Origin: CBDHDN01 sp965261585
GTDB lineage: Bacteria > Pseudomonadota > Alphaproteobacteria > UBA6615
Direction of reading: 5' to 3'
Length of the DNA stretch: 64,000 nucleotides
NCBI GenBank assembly: GCA_965261585.1
Contig: CBDHDN010000058.1
Span: 1 to 64,000, forward strand
Each line of letters starts with the position of its first letter. The first letter of the stretch is position 1. Made by a program: the position numbers and the translations under genes. The notes beneath the pieces were generated by a model that was not told the origin of the DNA, ran no database searches, and worked only from the letters and a program-made list of their open reading frames with translations. Below are positions 18,285 to 27,440 of this stretch, piece by piece.

Positions 18285-18931
18285 CGAGCGTCGCGATCAT
18301 CGACTGTGGCTCGGGCAATCTGCGCTCCGTCGCCAAGGCCTTCGAGCGCGCGGCCCGCGAATCGGGCCGGCCCGACGACGTCGTCGTGACGGCCGATCCC
18401 GACATGGTCCTTCGGGCCGATCGGGCAGTGCTGCCCGGCGTCGGCGCTTTTGCCGACTGCCGCGCCGGTCTGGCCGCGGTCGACGGCATGATCGAGGCGA
18501 TCGAGCGGTTCGTGCGCGACCGCGCGCGGCCGTTTCTCGGCATCTGTGTCGGTATGCAGTTGCTGGCGACGCGGGGACTCGAGCATGGCGTGACATCGGG
18601 GTTCGGCTGGATCGACGGCGACGTGGTACGACTCGTGCCGGCGGACCCGGCGCTGAAGGTGCCGCACATGGGCTGGAACGAGCTGCAGGTGCGCGCGCCC
18701 ACCCATCCGCTGCTGCAGGGGCTGGCGGGCCCGCCGCCCCATGCCTATTTCGTACACAGCTACCGGCTCGCCGCGCGGCGGCGTGAGCAGGTGTTGGCGA
18801 CCGTCGACTATGGTGGCGAGATCGCCGCGGTCGTCGGTACCGACAACCTTGTGGGCACGCAGTTTCATCCGGAGAAGAGCCAGGCAGCGGGCTTGCGCCT
18901 GATCGCCAACTTCCTGGGCTGGCAACCCTAA
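18281..18931 (+). CDS. hisH: Imidazole glycerol phosphate synthase glutaminase subunit HisH
   Basis: The class I amidotransferase has its nucleophile in FLGICVGMQLLATRG and the His-Glu pair in GTQFHPEKSQ. The N-terminus is SVAIIDCGSGNLRSVAKA. It supplies ammonia to HisF in the fifth step of histidine synthesis. Start GTG 18281 overlaps the DUF2628 stop. The TAA stop (18929-18931) is part of the 4-bp target duplication of the IS1182-type element that follows, so the gene is intact but cut off from hisA/hisF. Confidence 0.95.
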   Translation: MTSVAIIDCGSGNLRSVAKAFERAARESGRPDDVVVTADPDMVLRADRAVLPGVGAFADCRAGLAAVDGMIEAIERFVRDRARPFLGICVGMQLLATRGLEHGVTSGFGWIDGDVVRLVPADPALKVPHMGWNELQVRAPTHPLLQGLAGPPPHAYFVHSYRLAARRREQVLATVDYGGEIAAVVGTDNLVGTQFHPEKSQAAGLRLIANFLGWQP

Positions 18932-20401
18932 CAGCCCGTTGACGAAGTCTTCCCTGGACGAAGTCGGCATGGTCTGATTCTCTGGTGTCCTGGCCTGAAG
19001 GGGGGTTCGCTGATGGCGATGGGACAGCAGAAGGATCGTCAGGGGGACTTGATGGTGAGCTGGTCGGAGATGCCGCGCTCGCCAGGTCATGTATTTTACG
19101 ACCGCCTGCAGTTGGTACTGATCGAGGGCGGCTTCGACGGCTTCGCCGAGGCGGTCTGCCAGCCCTATTACGCGGCCAGGATGGGGGCGCCTTCGGTGCC
19201 ACCCGGGCGCTACTTCCGTATGCACCTGGCGGGCTACTTCGAGGGTATCGACTCTGAGCGTGGGCTGGAGTGGCGCTGCTCGGATTCCCTGTCGCTACGG
19301 GAGTTCCTGCTGTTGGAGATGCGGGAACGGGTGCCGGACCATTCCTGGCTGTCACGGACCCGCGCGCGCCTGCCCCATGAAGTCCACACGGCGGTGTTTG
19401 ACTGGGTCCTGGCGCTGATCGCCGAGGCGGGTCTGGTGAAGGGCGAGCGCATCGGGGTGGATGCCTCGACCATGGAGGCCAACGCGGCGCTGCGCGACAT
19501 CGTGCGGAGGGACACGGGCGAGGGTTACCGGGGGATGCTGGAGCGCTTGGCCCAGGAGAGCGGTATCGAGACACCCACGGCTGAGGACCTGGCGCGTCTG
19601 GACCGCAAGCGCAAGGGCAAGAAGCTCTCGAACCAGGACTGGGTTTCCAGGAGCGACCCCGAGGCCAAGATCGCCAAGATGAAGAACGGCACCACGCACC
19701 TGGCCTACAAGCCCGAGCACGCGGTGGATCTGGACACCGGCGCGGTGGTGGTGGCGGAGCTGCACCCGGCCGACGAGGGCGATACGACAACGCTTCCCAA
19801 GACCCTGGCGGCGGCCGAGGCAAACCTCGAGGCGGTGGATGTGGCGCCGACGGCCGAAGATCCGGCCGAATGTGTGACCGATAAGGGCTACCACTCACGG
19901 TTGGTCTTGAAGGCGCTCGACGACGGCCCCTGGAAGAGCCGGATCTCCGAGCCCAAGCAGAAGGGTTTTGCGCGCTGGCACGGAGATGATGCGGCTCGCC
20001 GGGCGGTCACCAACAACCGGACCCGGCTGTTATCGGGGGTGGCCAGGGAAGCCTTCAAGCTGCGCGCCGAGATCGTCGAGCGCTCCTTTGCCCACAACCT
20101 CGATCGCGGCGGTATGCGCCGGACCTGGCTTCGGGGCCGCGAGAACGTGCACAAGCGATACCTGCTTCACGTCGCCGGCCACAACCTATCGTTGCTGATG
20201 CGCCAACTCATCGGTGCCGGCACCCCGAAGGAGGCCGTGGCGGGCGGAATTGGCGCCTTGTTCGTGCTTGTTACGCCCGCTGGAGCCGTCCTGGTCGTTC
20301 AGATCGTCCTCATCGTCTCCGAGGATGGCGAAACCGCCTTCGCCGCGATATGCTTCGCCGTGGCGTGAAACCCGGTCAATGACGCCTTTTTCAACGGGCT
20401 G
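18932..20401 (+). mobile_element. IS1182-type insertion sequence inside the his cluster
   Basis: The element is 1470 bp. Terminal inverted repeats start with CAGCCCGTTGA (18932-18942 against 20391-20401), and a 4-bp direct repeat CTAA (18928-18931 and 20402-20405) marks the target duplication. It carries one transposase gene in the direction of the his genes. It separates hisH from the GNAT gene and hisA/F/E. Confidence 0.88.
19013..20368 (+). CDS. IS1182-family transposase
   Basis: The 451-residue DDE transposase has the N-terminal DUF772 region (YFRMHLAGYFEGIDSERGLEW, then CSDSLSLREFL). The catalytic core includes IGVDASTMEANAA, LAYKPEHAVDLDTGAVV, ECVTDKGYHS and ERSFAHNLDRGGMRR. It appears full length with no frameshift, so the element may be active. 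ATG 19013 follows a GGGGGG stretch that is a reasonable ribosome site. Its promoter could also drive the downstream GNAT-hisA-hisF-hisE genes. Confidence 0.9.
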   Translation: MAMGQQKDRQGDLMVSWSEMPRSPGHVFYDRLQLVLIEGGFDGFAEAVCQPYYAARMGAPSVPPGRYFRMHLAGYFEGIDSERGLEWRCSDSLSLREFLLLEMRERVPDHSWLSRTRARLPHEVHTAVFDWVLALIAEAGLVKGERIGVDASTMEANAALRDIVRRDTGEGYRGMLERLAQESGIETPTAEDLARLDRKRKGKKLSNQDWVSRSDPEAKIAKMKNGTTHLAYKPEHAVDLDTGAVVVAELHPADEGDTTTLPKTLAAAEANLEAVDVAPTAEDPAECVTDKGYHSRLVLKALDDGPWKSRISEPKQKGFARWHGDDAARRAVTNNRTRLLSGVAREAFKLRAEIVERSFAHNLDRGGMRRTWLRGRENVHKRYLLHVAGHNLSLLMRQLIGAGTPKEAVAGGIGALFVLVTPAGAVLVVQIVLIVSEDGETAFAAICFAVA

Positions 20402-20422
20402 CTAAGGCGGATCGACGGGATC

Positions 20423-20938
20423 ATGACGACGACAGCGGTGGAGCGACTGGTTGACTTTCGTGGTAACGATCTGACGGATCTGAGCGACGCCGCCGACGCC
20501 GCGATCATCGGTGGCGGCGGCTTCGGCTGGCTCAAGCCGCCGCAGCGCGACACCATGGAGGCGCACTTCCGCGGCGTGCTGCTGGTGCCCGAGCGGACGT
20601 TGTTCGTCGGCCGGCTGGACGGCATCATCGCCGGCTCGGCACAGCTGGCGCGGCCGCCACGCAATGCCGAGGCGCGGGCCCATGTCGTCAACGTCTCGAC
20701 CTTCTTCGTCGCGCCGTGGGCGCGCGGACATGGGCTGGCGCCGGCGCTGCTCGAGGCGTGCGAGGATCTGGGGCGCAAGGAGGGCTATACCGTCCTCAAC
20801 CTGGATGTGCGCGAAACCCAGGACCGGGCGATCCAGATCTTCGAGGCGCGCGGCTACGAGCGCTGGGGCGTGCAGCCGAAATACGCGCGGGTGAGCGGTC
20901 GCTATATCGCCGGCTTCTACTACTTCAAGGACCTCTAG
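20423..20938 (+). CDS. GNAT-family N-acetyltransferase
   Basis: The 171-residue protein has a clear acetyl-CoA fold: VVNVSTFFVAPWARGHGLAP (motif A, about residues 90-109), ALLEACEDLG, and VLNLDVRETQDRAIQIFEAR (motif B). The substrate is unknown. It begins 18 bp after the IS1182 target duplication and ends 6 bp before hisA, so it was probably part of the his operon before the insertion and is now the first gene behind the element. Confidence 0.87.
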   Translation: MTTTAVERLVDFRGNDLTDLSDAADAAIIGGGGFGWLKPPQRDTMEAHFRGVLLVPERTLFVGRLDGIIAGSAQLARPPRNAEARAHVVNVSTFFVAPWARGHGLAPALLEACEDLGRKEGYTVLNLDVRETQDRAIQIFEARGYERWGVQPKYARVSGRYIAGFYYFKDL

Positions 20939-20944
20939 CGGCCG

Positions 20945-21664
20945 GTGATTCTTTATCCCGCCATCGATTTGAAGGACGGCAGTTGCGTGCGCCTGCTGCG
21001 CGGTGACATGGCGCAGGCGACGGTGTTCAATGACGACCCGGCGGCCCAGGCGCGCGCTTTTGCCGACGCCGGGGCCGGCTGGCTGCATGTCGTCGATCTC
21101 GACGGTGCCATCGCTGGCGCGCCGGCCAATGCCGGCGCCGTGCGGGCGATCCTCGCGGTCGCCGACATGCCGGTTCAGCTCGGTGGCGGCATCCGCAATT
21201 TGGCGCTGATCGAGCAGTGGCTCGAGGCCGGCGTCGCTCGTGTCGTGCTCGGCACGGCGGCAGTGCGCGAGCCGGCGCTGGTTGCCGAGGCCTGCGTGCG
21301 CTTTCCCGGCCGCATCGTCGTCGGCATCGATGCGCGCCACGGATTGGCCGCTGTCGATGGCTGGACCGAGACCTCGGCGCTGACGGCGGCCGAACTGGCG
21401 CGGCGCGCGGCCGATGCCGGTGCCGCGGCGATCGTCTACACCGATATCGAGCGCGACGGCGCATTGAGCGGCCCCAACGTTGCGGCGACGGTCGCGCTTG
21501 CCCGTGCCGTCGCGGTGCCGGTCATCGCCTCGGGTGGCATCGCCTCGCTCGCCGACCTTGAAAGCCTCAAGGCGACGGGCGTGATCGCCGGTGCGATCTC
21601 CGGGCGGGCACTGTACGATGGCCGCATCGATCTGGCCGAGGCGTTGGCGCTGCTGCGGAACTGA
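20945..21664 (+). CDS. hisA: Phosphoribosylformimino-5-aminoimidazole carboxamide ribotide isomerase HisA
   Basis: The 239-residue beta/alpha barrel has the catalytic acids in LYPAIDLKDGSCVRL and IVYTDIERDGALSG, with the phosphate loops VQLGGGIR and VIASGGIAS. It opens the ProFAR ribose ring in histidine synthesis. Start GTG 20945, six bases after the GNAT stop. hisF follows within five bases. Confidence 0.96.
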   Translation: MILYPAIDLKDGSCVRLLRGDMAQATVFNDDPAAQARAFADAGAGWLHVVDLDGAIAGAPANAGAVRAILAVADMPVQLGGGIRNLALIEQWLEAGVARVVLGTAAVREPALVAEACVRFPGRIVVGIDARHGLAAVDGWTETSALTAAELARRAADAGAAAIVYTDIERDGALSGPNVAATVALARAVAVPVIASGGIASLADLESLKATGVIAGAISGRALYDGRIDLAEALALLRN

Positions 21665-21668
21665 GCCC

Positions 21669-22448
21669 TTGCTGAAAGTGCGTGTGATCCCCTGCCTGGA
21701 CGTCAAGGACGGCCGCGTCGTCAAGGGCGTCAACTTCGTCAACCTGCGCGACGCCGGCGATCCGGTGGAGCAGGCCCAGGTCTATGACGCCGCCGGGGCC
21801 GACGAGCTGTGCTTCCTCGACATCACGGCCAGCCATGAACGCCGCGACATTCTGTTCGACGCCGTCGCCCGCACGGCGGAGGCCTGTTTCATGCCGCTGA
21901 CCGTCGGTGGCGGCGTGCGGACCCTCGACGACATCCGCAAGCTGCTGCTGGCCGGGGCCGACAAGGTGGCGATCAACACGGCGGCCGTCGACAGCCCGGA
22001 ATTCGTTGCCGCGGCGGCCCGCAAATTCGGCAGCCAGTGCATCGTCGTCGCGATCGACGCGAAGGCGCGGCCCGGCGACGCGGGCGGTTGGGAGGTCTTC
22101 ACCCACGGCGGGCGCACGGCGACCGGGCTCGACGCGGTCGAATGGGCGCGCAAGATCGCGGCCGATGGCGCCGGCGAGATCCTGCTGACCTCGATGGACC
22201 GCGACGGCACCCAGGCCGGGTTCGACATCGCGCTCACCCGGGCGATCGCCGACGCTGTATCGATCCCGGTCATCGCGTCGGGCGGCGTCGGCACCGTCGA
22301 CCACCTGGTCGAGGGCGTGCGCGACGGCCATGCCTCAGCCGTGCTGGCGGCCTCGATCTTCCATTTCGGCACACATTCCGTCGGTCAGGCCAAGGCGGCA
22401 ATGGCGGCCGCCGGCGTGGCCGTGCGCCCGGTCGAGGCCGATGGCTGA
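21669..22448 (+). CDS. hisF: Imidazole glycerol phosphate synthase cyclase subunit HisF
   Basis: The 259-residue barrel protein has VRVIPCLDVKDGRVVKGVNF (first catalytic Asp), LTVGGGVR, IVVAIDAK (second catalytic Asp), LTSMDRDGT and VIASGGVGT. It makes imidazole-glycerol phosphate and AICAR using ammonia from HisH. The start is TTG 21669 by homology. Its end overlaps the hisE ATG by eight bases. It stays on the transcript with hisA and hisE but is separated from its partner hisH by the IS1182-type element. Confidence 0.96.
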   Translation: MLKVRVIPCLDVKDGRVVKGVNFVNLRDAGDPVEQAQVYDAAGADELCFLDITASHERRDILFDAVARTAEACFMPLTVGGGVRTLDDIRKLLLAGADKVAINTAAVDSPEFVAAAARKFGSQCIVVAIDAKARPGDAGGWEVFTHGGRTATGLDAVEWARKIAADGAGEILLTSMDRDGTQAGFDIALTRAIADAVSIPVIASGGVGTVDHLVEGVRDGHASAVLAASIFHFGTHSVGQAKAAMAAAGVAVRPVEADG

Positions 22449-22791
22449 CAACGACGCCGTGCTGGCGGCGCTGTTCGCCGTGATCGAGTCGCGCAAGACG
22501 GCGGACCCGGCGACATCCTACACGGCCGACCTGTTCAGCCAGGGGCGGCGGAAGCTGGCCCAAAAGCTCGGCGAGGAAGCGGTCGAGACGGTGATCGCGG
22601 CTGTCGACGGCGGCCGCGATGCGCTGATCGAGGAGAGCGCCGACTTGCTCTATCACCTGCTCGTGCTGTGGGCCGATAGCGGCGTCCGGCCCGAGGACGT
22701 GCTGGCCGAGCTGGAGGCCCGCATGGGCACCTCGGGGCTCGCCGAGAAGGCGGGCCGCAAGCGCGACAGCAGCGGCGGCGATGGTGGTTAG
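22441..22791 (+). CDS. hisE: Phosphoribosyl-ATP pyrophosphatase HisE
   Basis: The 116-residue protein has the MazG-like motif KLGEEAVETVIAA with EESADLLYHLLVLW. It hydrolyses phosphoribosyl-ATP in the second step of histidine synthesis. ATG 22441 overlaps the hisF end; the stop lies 13 bp before the HIT gene start. The C-terminal tail after residue 100 is short, charged and poorly conserved. Confidence 0.94.
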   Translation: MADNDAVLAALFAVIESRKTADPATSYTADLFSQGRRKLAQKLGEEAVETVIAAVDGGRDALIEESADLLYHLLVLWADSGVRPEDVLAELEARMGTSGLAEKAGRKRDSSGGDGG

Positions 22792-22804
22792 GGGGGAACC
22801 CGCG

Positions 22805-23161
22805 ATGGCCTACGACGACGACAACGTGTTTGCCAAGATCCTGCGCGGCGAGATCCCGTGCAACAAGGTCCATGAGGACGACCACGCGCTCGCCTTCCAC
22901 GACATCAACGCGCAGGCGCCGACCCACGTGCTCGTGATCCCCAAGGGCAAGTACGTCTCGTGGGCCGATTTCGCGGCCAACGGGGGTGACGCGGAGATCG
23001 CCGGCTTCGTGCGCGCGGTCGGTGCCGTCGCGCGCCAGCTCGGCCTCGAGGCGCCGGGCTATCGCCTGCTGGCCAACCACGGCGCCGATGCGAACCAGGA
23101 AGTGCCGCACCTTCACGTTCACATCTTCGGCGGCCGCAATCTCGGCCGCATGCTCGGCTGA
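22805..23161 (+). CDS. HIT-family (HINT-like) nucleotide-binding protein
   Basis: The 118-residue protein has the histidine triad HLHVHIFGGRNLG at its C-terminal end and the N-terminal VFAKILRGEIPCNKV of the HINT group. It hydrolyses nucleoside phosphoramidates. ATG 22805 is preceded by GGGGGG and is chosen over the in-frame upstream GTG. It is the last gene of the his operon, as in many alphaproteobacteria. Confidence 0.93.
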   Translation: MAYDDDNVFAKILRGEIPCNKVHEDDHALAFHDINAQAPTHVLVIPKGKYVSWADFAANGGDAEIAGFVRAVGAVARQLGLEAPGYRLLANHGADANQEVPHLHVHIFGGRNLGRMLG

Positions 23162-23256
23162 CGGGTGCTGGCGCGGCCGCGCTTGTCGCACTATCCTGGC
23201 AGCCTGCTTCGTTGATGGGGCCGCGAGGGGCCGGCCTGCCGCTGAGGGACGAGGCC

Positions 23257-23943
23257 ATGGACATAGGCGTACCCTACAGGGATCTTGGGCCGGTCGACGT
23301 CGCGGCGGCCGTGGCTCATGTCGCGGGCCTGGACGAGGACGCCTGGACGGCCAACAGTTTCCGCCAGGACATCCTGGCCGACGGCGTGCACGACGCGACG
23401 CGTGCCATTCTGTTCCGCCACGAATGGATGCGCTGGACCAATCCGTGGCGCGTCAACACGATGGAGGATCTGATCGGCAAGTGGGCCGAGGCAAAGGGCC
23501 TCGACCCGACCCCGTTCATGCCGGTCGCGCGCGAAGAGACGGACATGGGTCCGTTCTACACGTTCCGCGAATGGCACGATCACGAGGCCATGCTGGGGCC
23601 GGTGGTCGAGCAGGCGCTCGACAAGGTGCGCAGCGAACGGGGCGTCGTCACCCGGCTCGCCCTCGTCCGGATGACGCCGGGCGCGACGATCGCGCCGCAC
23701 GTCGACGGCCAGCCGATGGCGGCGAAGGCGCACCGGCTGCACGTGCCGCTGCTGGCGCCGCCGGGTGTCGAATACAAGATCGGCGGCAAGAAGTTCAAGA
23801 TGCGCCGTGGCCGGGTCTACGATTTCAACAACCGGTTGCGTTATTCCGTGCGGCACCGCGGCAAGCTGCCGCGCGTCAACCTGTTCATCGACTACTATCC
23901 GGATCCCGGTCTCTATGTGCCGCCGGCCTACGGGCATCACTAG
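23257..23943 (+). CDS. Aspartyl/asparaginyl beta-hydroxylase-like protein
   Basis: The 228-residue protein resembles the 2-oxoglutarate/Fe(II) aspartyl (asparaginyl) beta-hydroxylase domain. TPGATIAPHVDGQPM supplies the first metal His (with Asp two residues on), HRLHVPLLAPPG the 2OG region, and YDFNNRLRYSVRHRG the second His. The substrate is unknown. ATG 23257 (MDIGVPYRDLG) is preferred to 23212 because similarity begins there. It stands alone on the plus strand between the his operon and a Pcm-like gene. Confidence 0.78.
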   Translation: MDIGVPYRDLGPVDVAAAVAHVAGLDEDAWTANSFRQDILADGVHDATRAILFRHEWMRWTNPWRVNTMEDLIGKWAEAKGLDPTPFMPVAREETDMGPFYTFREWHDHEAMLGPVVEQALDKVRSERGVVTRLALVRMTPGATIAPHVDGQPMAAKAHRLHVPLLAPPGVEYKIGGKKFKMRRGRVYDFNNRLRYSVRHRGKLPRVNLFIDYYPDPGLYVPPAYGHH

Positions 23944-23982
23944 TGGTCTGATCGTGACCCCGTTGCGCCGGCTCGACTCCAC

Positions 23983-24843
23983 TTGAGCGCGGACGCCCCT
24001 CCGATCGATCTGAGAACCGCGCGGCGCTGCTATGCCGAGGAGCTGCGCTTCACCGCGCCGGTGCGCGCCAACGAGGCGATTGTCGCGGCCTTCGCAACGG
24101 TGCCGCGTGAGGCGTTCCTCGCGCCCGGCCCGTGGCGTTTGATGTCACCGTTGGGGCGCGGCAGTTTCATGTCGCCCGACGCCGACGCGCGACACGTCTA
24201 TCACGATGTCCTCGTCGCCATCGATGAGGCGCGCGACCTCAACAACGGCCAGCCGAGCCTGTGGGCGTTCCTCTATGACCAGCTCGAAATTCGCGCGGCC
24301 GCGCATGTCGTCCACGTCGGCTGCGGTACCGGCTATTACAGCGCGATTCTGGCGGAGCTCGTTGGCGCGGCGGGGCGCGTCAGCGCGTACGAGGTCGATC
24401 CGGACCTGGCCGCGGCGGCGCGTGCCAACCTGGCGCCGTGGCCGCAAGCGCAACTGTTTGCGGGCGACGGCGGTGCGCACGACCCCGGCGCTTGCGACGT
24501 CATCGTCGTCAACGCCGGCGTCACGCACCCGGCGGCGGTCTGGCTCGATGCGCTCGTGCCCGGCGGCCGTCTGCTCATGCCGCTGACGGGCGAGCACGGG
24601 CGCGGTGCGTTCCTCAAGGTCGAGCGGACGGGCGATGGCTATGCCGCGGCGTTCGTCTCGATGACCAGCATCTTCCATTGCGCCGCCCACCGCGAGCTGG
24701 CGGCGGCGCGCGGCCTCGCCGCCGCTTTCCGGCGCAGCGGCGGTGCGCTGCCGCTCGTCGGCTCGCTGCGCCGCGGCGGCCTGCCCGATCGTACCTGCTG
24801 GTTCGCCGGTCCGACCTTCTGGCTGTCGACGGCGCCGCCCTAG
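23983..24843 (+). CDS. Protein-L-isoaspartate O-methyltransferase-like protein
   Basis: The 286-residue protein has a SAM-binding motif VVHVGCGTGYYSAILAELVG and a following acidic strand SAYEVDPDLAAAARANL. The N-terminal segment (VPREAFLAPGPWRL) and PGGRLLMPLTG resemble Pcm-type enzymes that repair isoaspartate. The classic Pcm substrate motif is weak, so the real target may differ. Start TTG 23983. The TAG stop lies inside the CTAG target of the IS1380 element, leaving the gene intact. Confidence 0.75.
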   Translation: MSADAPPIDLRTARRCYAEELRFTAPVRANEAIVAAFATVPREAFLAPGPWRLMSPLGRGSFMSPDADARHVYHDVLVAIDEARDLNNGQPSLWAFLYDQLEIRAAAHVVHVGCGTGYYSAILAELVGAAGRVSAYEVDPDLAAAARANLAPWPQAQLFAGDGGAHDPGACDVIVVNAGVTHPAAVWLDALVPGGRLLMPLTGEHGRGAFLKVERTGDGYAAAFVSMTSIFHCAAHRELAAARGLAAAFRRSGGALPLVGSLRRGGLPDRTCWFAGPTFWLSTAPP

Positions 24844-26497
24844 CCCGGATTTCTCACACGGAGTAGTGCATCGGGGCCCCGAATCAGCGAAAGTGATTGT
24901 TGCAACAAGAACTTAAGCTGAGACGGAGGATCTCCCCGATGCCAACAGAGTGTATCTCGGATCTGTTCGGATTTGCACGCGTTGAGAGCCGGCGCGTTGA
25001 GGCAGCGTTTGACGGCGGTGCGGTGACGTCGAACGGCGGCGCGCTTTTGCTGGGGGCCACGGAGCGGGCGATTGGCCTGGTCGCGGGGTTTGCGCGATGT
25101 TTCCAGGACGGCCGCGATCCGGCGTTGACGGAGCACAGCGTCGCGACGCTGGTCGGCCAACGTGTGTTCGCCCTGGCGCTGGGTTACGAGGACCTGATCG
25201 ACCACGACGAGCTGCGCCATGATCCGGTGATGGCGGTGCTCGCCGGCAAGCTCGAGGCGCGGCGGGCGGACTGCGCGCCGCTCGCCGGCAAGTCGACGCT
25301 GAACCGGCTGGAGCACGCGCCGTCGGGGCCGCCGTCGCGCTATCACAAGATCGGCCACGACGCGGCGGCGATCGAGCGCCAGTTCGTCGCGCTGTTCTTG
25401 GCCGCGCACCGGCGGCCGGCGAAGCAGATCATCATCGACCTCGACGCGACCGACGATCCGTTGCACGGCGAGCAGGAGGATCGGTTCTTCCACGGTTACT
25501 ACGATTGTTACTGCTATCTGCCGCTGTACATCTTCTGTAGCCGGCATCTGCTGGCGGCGAAGCTGCGGCCGGCCAATATCGACGGCGCCGCCGGCGCGAT
25601 CGAGGAGCTCGCCCGGATCGTCGAGCAGATCCGCGACGACTGGCCGGACGTGCGTATTCTGGTGCGCGCTGATTCCGGCTTCGCCCGCGAGGCGCTGATG
25701 GCGTGGTGCGAAGCCAACCGGGTCGACTACGTCTTTGGGCTGGCCAGGAACAAGCGGCTCAGCGGCGCGATCGAGAACGCTCTCGCCGCCGCCGCGCCGC
25801 CGACAGCCGGCGCACCGGCAAGCCGACCCGCCGCTACCAGGAGCTGGTGTGGACGACGCGTAAGAGCTGGAGCCGCGAACGCCGCGTCGTCGCCAAGGCC
25901 GAATGGACCCACGGTAAGGCCAATCCGCGCTTCGTCGTCACCTCGCTCGGCACCGGCGAGGTCAAGGCCCGCCGGCTCTATGAAAAGGTCTATTGCGCCC
26001 GCGGCGACATGGAGAACCGCATCAAGGAATGCCAGGCCGATCTGTTCGCCGACCGCACTTCGGCTGCCACCATGCGGGCCAACCAGCTGCGCTTGTGGTT
26101 CGCCGCCATGGCCTATGCGCTGCTCTGCGCGCTGCGCCGCATCGCCCTCAAGCACACCCGCTTCGTCCGCGCCACCTGCGGCACCATCCGCTTGAAGCTG
26201 TTGAAGATCGGCGCCCAGGTGCGCCGCTCCGTCCGCCGGGTCAAGTTCGCAATGGCGTCTTCGTTCCCCTACCAGCAGGAATACCGCCTGGCTCACCATC
26301 GATTATGCAACGCCACCGGCTGACCCCAGCAGCCGGCCTCCGCCCGTCCCGTCAACCACACAGGATCAACTCCAGCCTCAGACCACCGCCAGCAGCCGGC
26401 GGAACCCTCCAGCCTGCATGCTTCACAGCAACCCATCAACAGTGCCCAAGATGAACTGGCTCTCGGCCACCACCAATCCCGCTGTGAGAAATCCGGG
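24844..26497 (+). mobile_element. IS1380-family insertion sequence
   Basis: The element is 1654 bp with perfect 15-bp terminal inverted repeats (CCCGGATTTCTCACA at 24844-24858; complement at 26483-26497). The flanking 4-bp repeat CTAG (24840-24843 and 26498-26501) is the target duplication. The left copy supplies the stop codon of the methyltransferase gene. About 170 bp between the transposase stop and the right repeat contain no gene. Confidence 0.92.
24939..26323 (+). pseudogene. IS1380-family transposase with one frameshift
   Basis: The DDE core is split. The first frame runs from ATG 24939 (after GGAGGATCT) through KQIIIDLDATDDPLHGEQED and ILVRADSGFAREALMAWCE. The second frame continues with GKPTRRYQELVWTTRKSW, ARGDMENRIKECQADLFAD, and the end. 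One missing base near 25795-25805, in a GCC-repeat stretch, breaks it. Full length would be about 461 residues. The terminal repeats and duplication are perfect, so the element is recent. The shift may be a sequence error. Confidence 0.87.
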
Positions 26498-26577
26498 CTA
26501 GCGATCCAGGTTCACCGCCCGTTCATGGCGACGGGCACATGCTGACACGACGATTGCACACGTTCGGGAGCAGACAG

Positions 26578-27156
26578 ATGAAGGTCAATCGAGCCGCTGC
26601 CATGGCCACCATGGTCCTGATGGGCACACTCTGGGGCGCGGAAAGCGCCGTCGCCGATCCGCCTCCGTGGGCGCCCGCGCATGGCTATCGCGCCAAGGGT
26701 AAGCCTGGAAAGGGCCGGGCGCGCGCGGCCGCGCCGGTCAGGCAGCCGATCGACCTCGATTTGAGCCACTGCAATCGCGCGGCGTTGGGCGCCGCCATCG
26801 GCGGCGCGGTGGGCGGCGCCGTCGGATCCGAAATCGGCGACGGCGACACGCGCACCGTCGCCATCGTCGGCGGCACCATCATCGGCATCATCGTCGGCGG
26901 CAGCATCGGTCGTGCCATGGACCAAGTCGACCAAAACTGCGTCGGCCAGGCGCTCGAGCACGCCGAGGACGGACAGTCCATTACCTGGACGTCGAGCGAT
27001 CAGAACTACCAGGTCACGCCGACCCGGACGTACCGCGCCAGCGACGGCCGCGACTGTCGCGAATATACGACCGCGGCGCGGCTCGGCGGCCGGCTGCAGA
27101 GCGTCTATGGGCGCGCCTGCCGGCTGCCGGACGGATCCTGGCAGCTGGTCGGCTGA
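26578..27156 (+). CDS. Glycine-zipper 2TM surface protein (RT0821/Lpp0805-like)
   Basis: The 192-residue protein has an N-terminal signal peptide (to about residue 25, ending SAVADPP), a glycine zipper at about residues 64-83 (AALGAAIGGAVGGAVGSEIG) and a second Gly-rich hydrophobic stretch (GGTIIGIIVGGSIGRAM). The C-terminal half reads YRASDGRDCREYTTAARLGG. It is probably an outer-membrane or envelope protein of unknown function. ATG 26578 follows GGGAGCAGACAG. It lies just downstream of the IS1380 element, 76 bp after its duplication. Confidence 0.82.
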   Translation: MKVNRAAAMATMVLMGTLWGAESAVADPPPWAPAHGYRAKGKPGKGRARAAAPVRQPIDLDLSHCNRAALGAAIGGAVGGAVGSEIGDGDTRTVAIVGGTIIGIIVGGSIGRAMDQVDQNCVGQALEHAEDGQSITWTSSDQNYQVTPTRTYRASDGRDCREYTTAARLGGRLQSVYGRACRLPDGSWQLVG

Positions 27157-27440
27157 CGCTGCGGAGCTCAATTCCCGTTCAAGTCGGTTCTCCTCCCAGG
27201 GCTCAAGGAGGGTGTAAAGACGGGCCGAGACGCGAATATCCCCGCTCTTCCGGGTAGGGAAAGGCGTGTATTCCATTCAATTTGTCTAAAAGTTATCTTG
27301 AATTCAAGTAATACTTAAGGAGAGAATAACACGCTTGTGCCAGAGTTTCTCTGGGTCCACATTTCTTGACGTTTACGAGCCGCGCGATCCGTGACTTGCT
27401 GAATGCTCCTAGTTGCGTGGGTCTTTAGAAGGGCACTCGA
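27157..27440. other. AT-rich intergenic region upstream of the pentapeptide gene
   Basis: These 284 bases hold no gene. The central part (about 27270-27335) is far richer in A/T than the rest of the window and contains the palindrome TTGAATTCAA and AGTAATACTTAAGG. A short inverted repeat (CCTCC with GGAGG, 27194-27216) could end the glycine-zipper transcript. This is the best location for the promoter of the pentapeptide-repeat gene. Confidence 0.5.
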
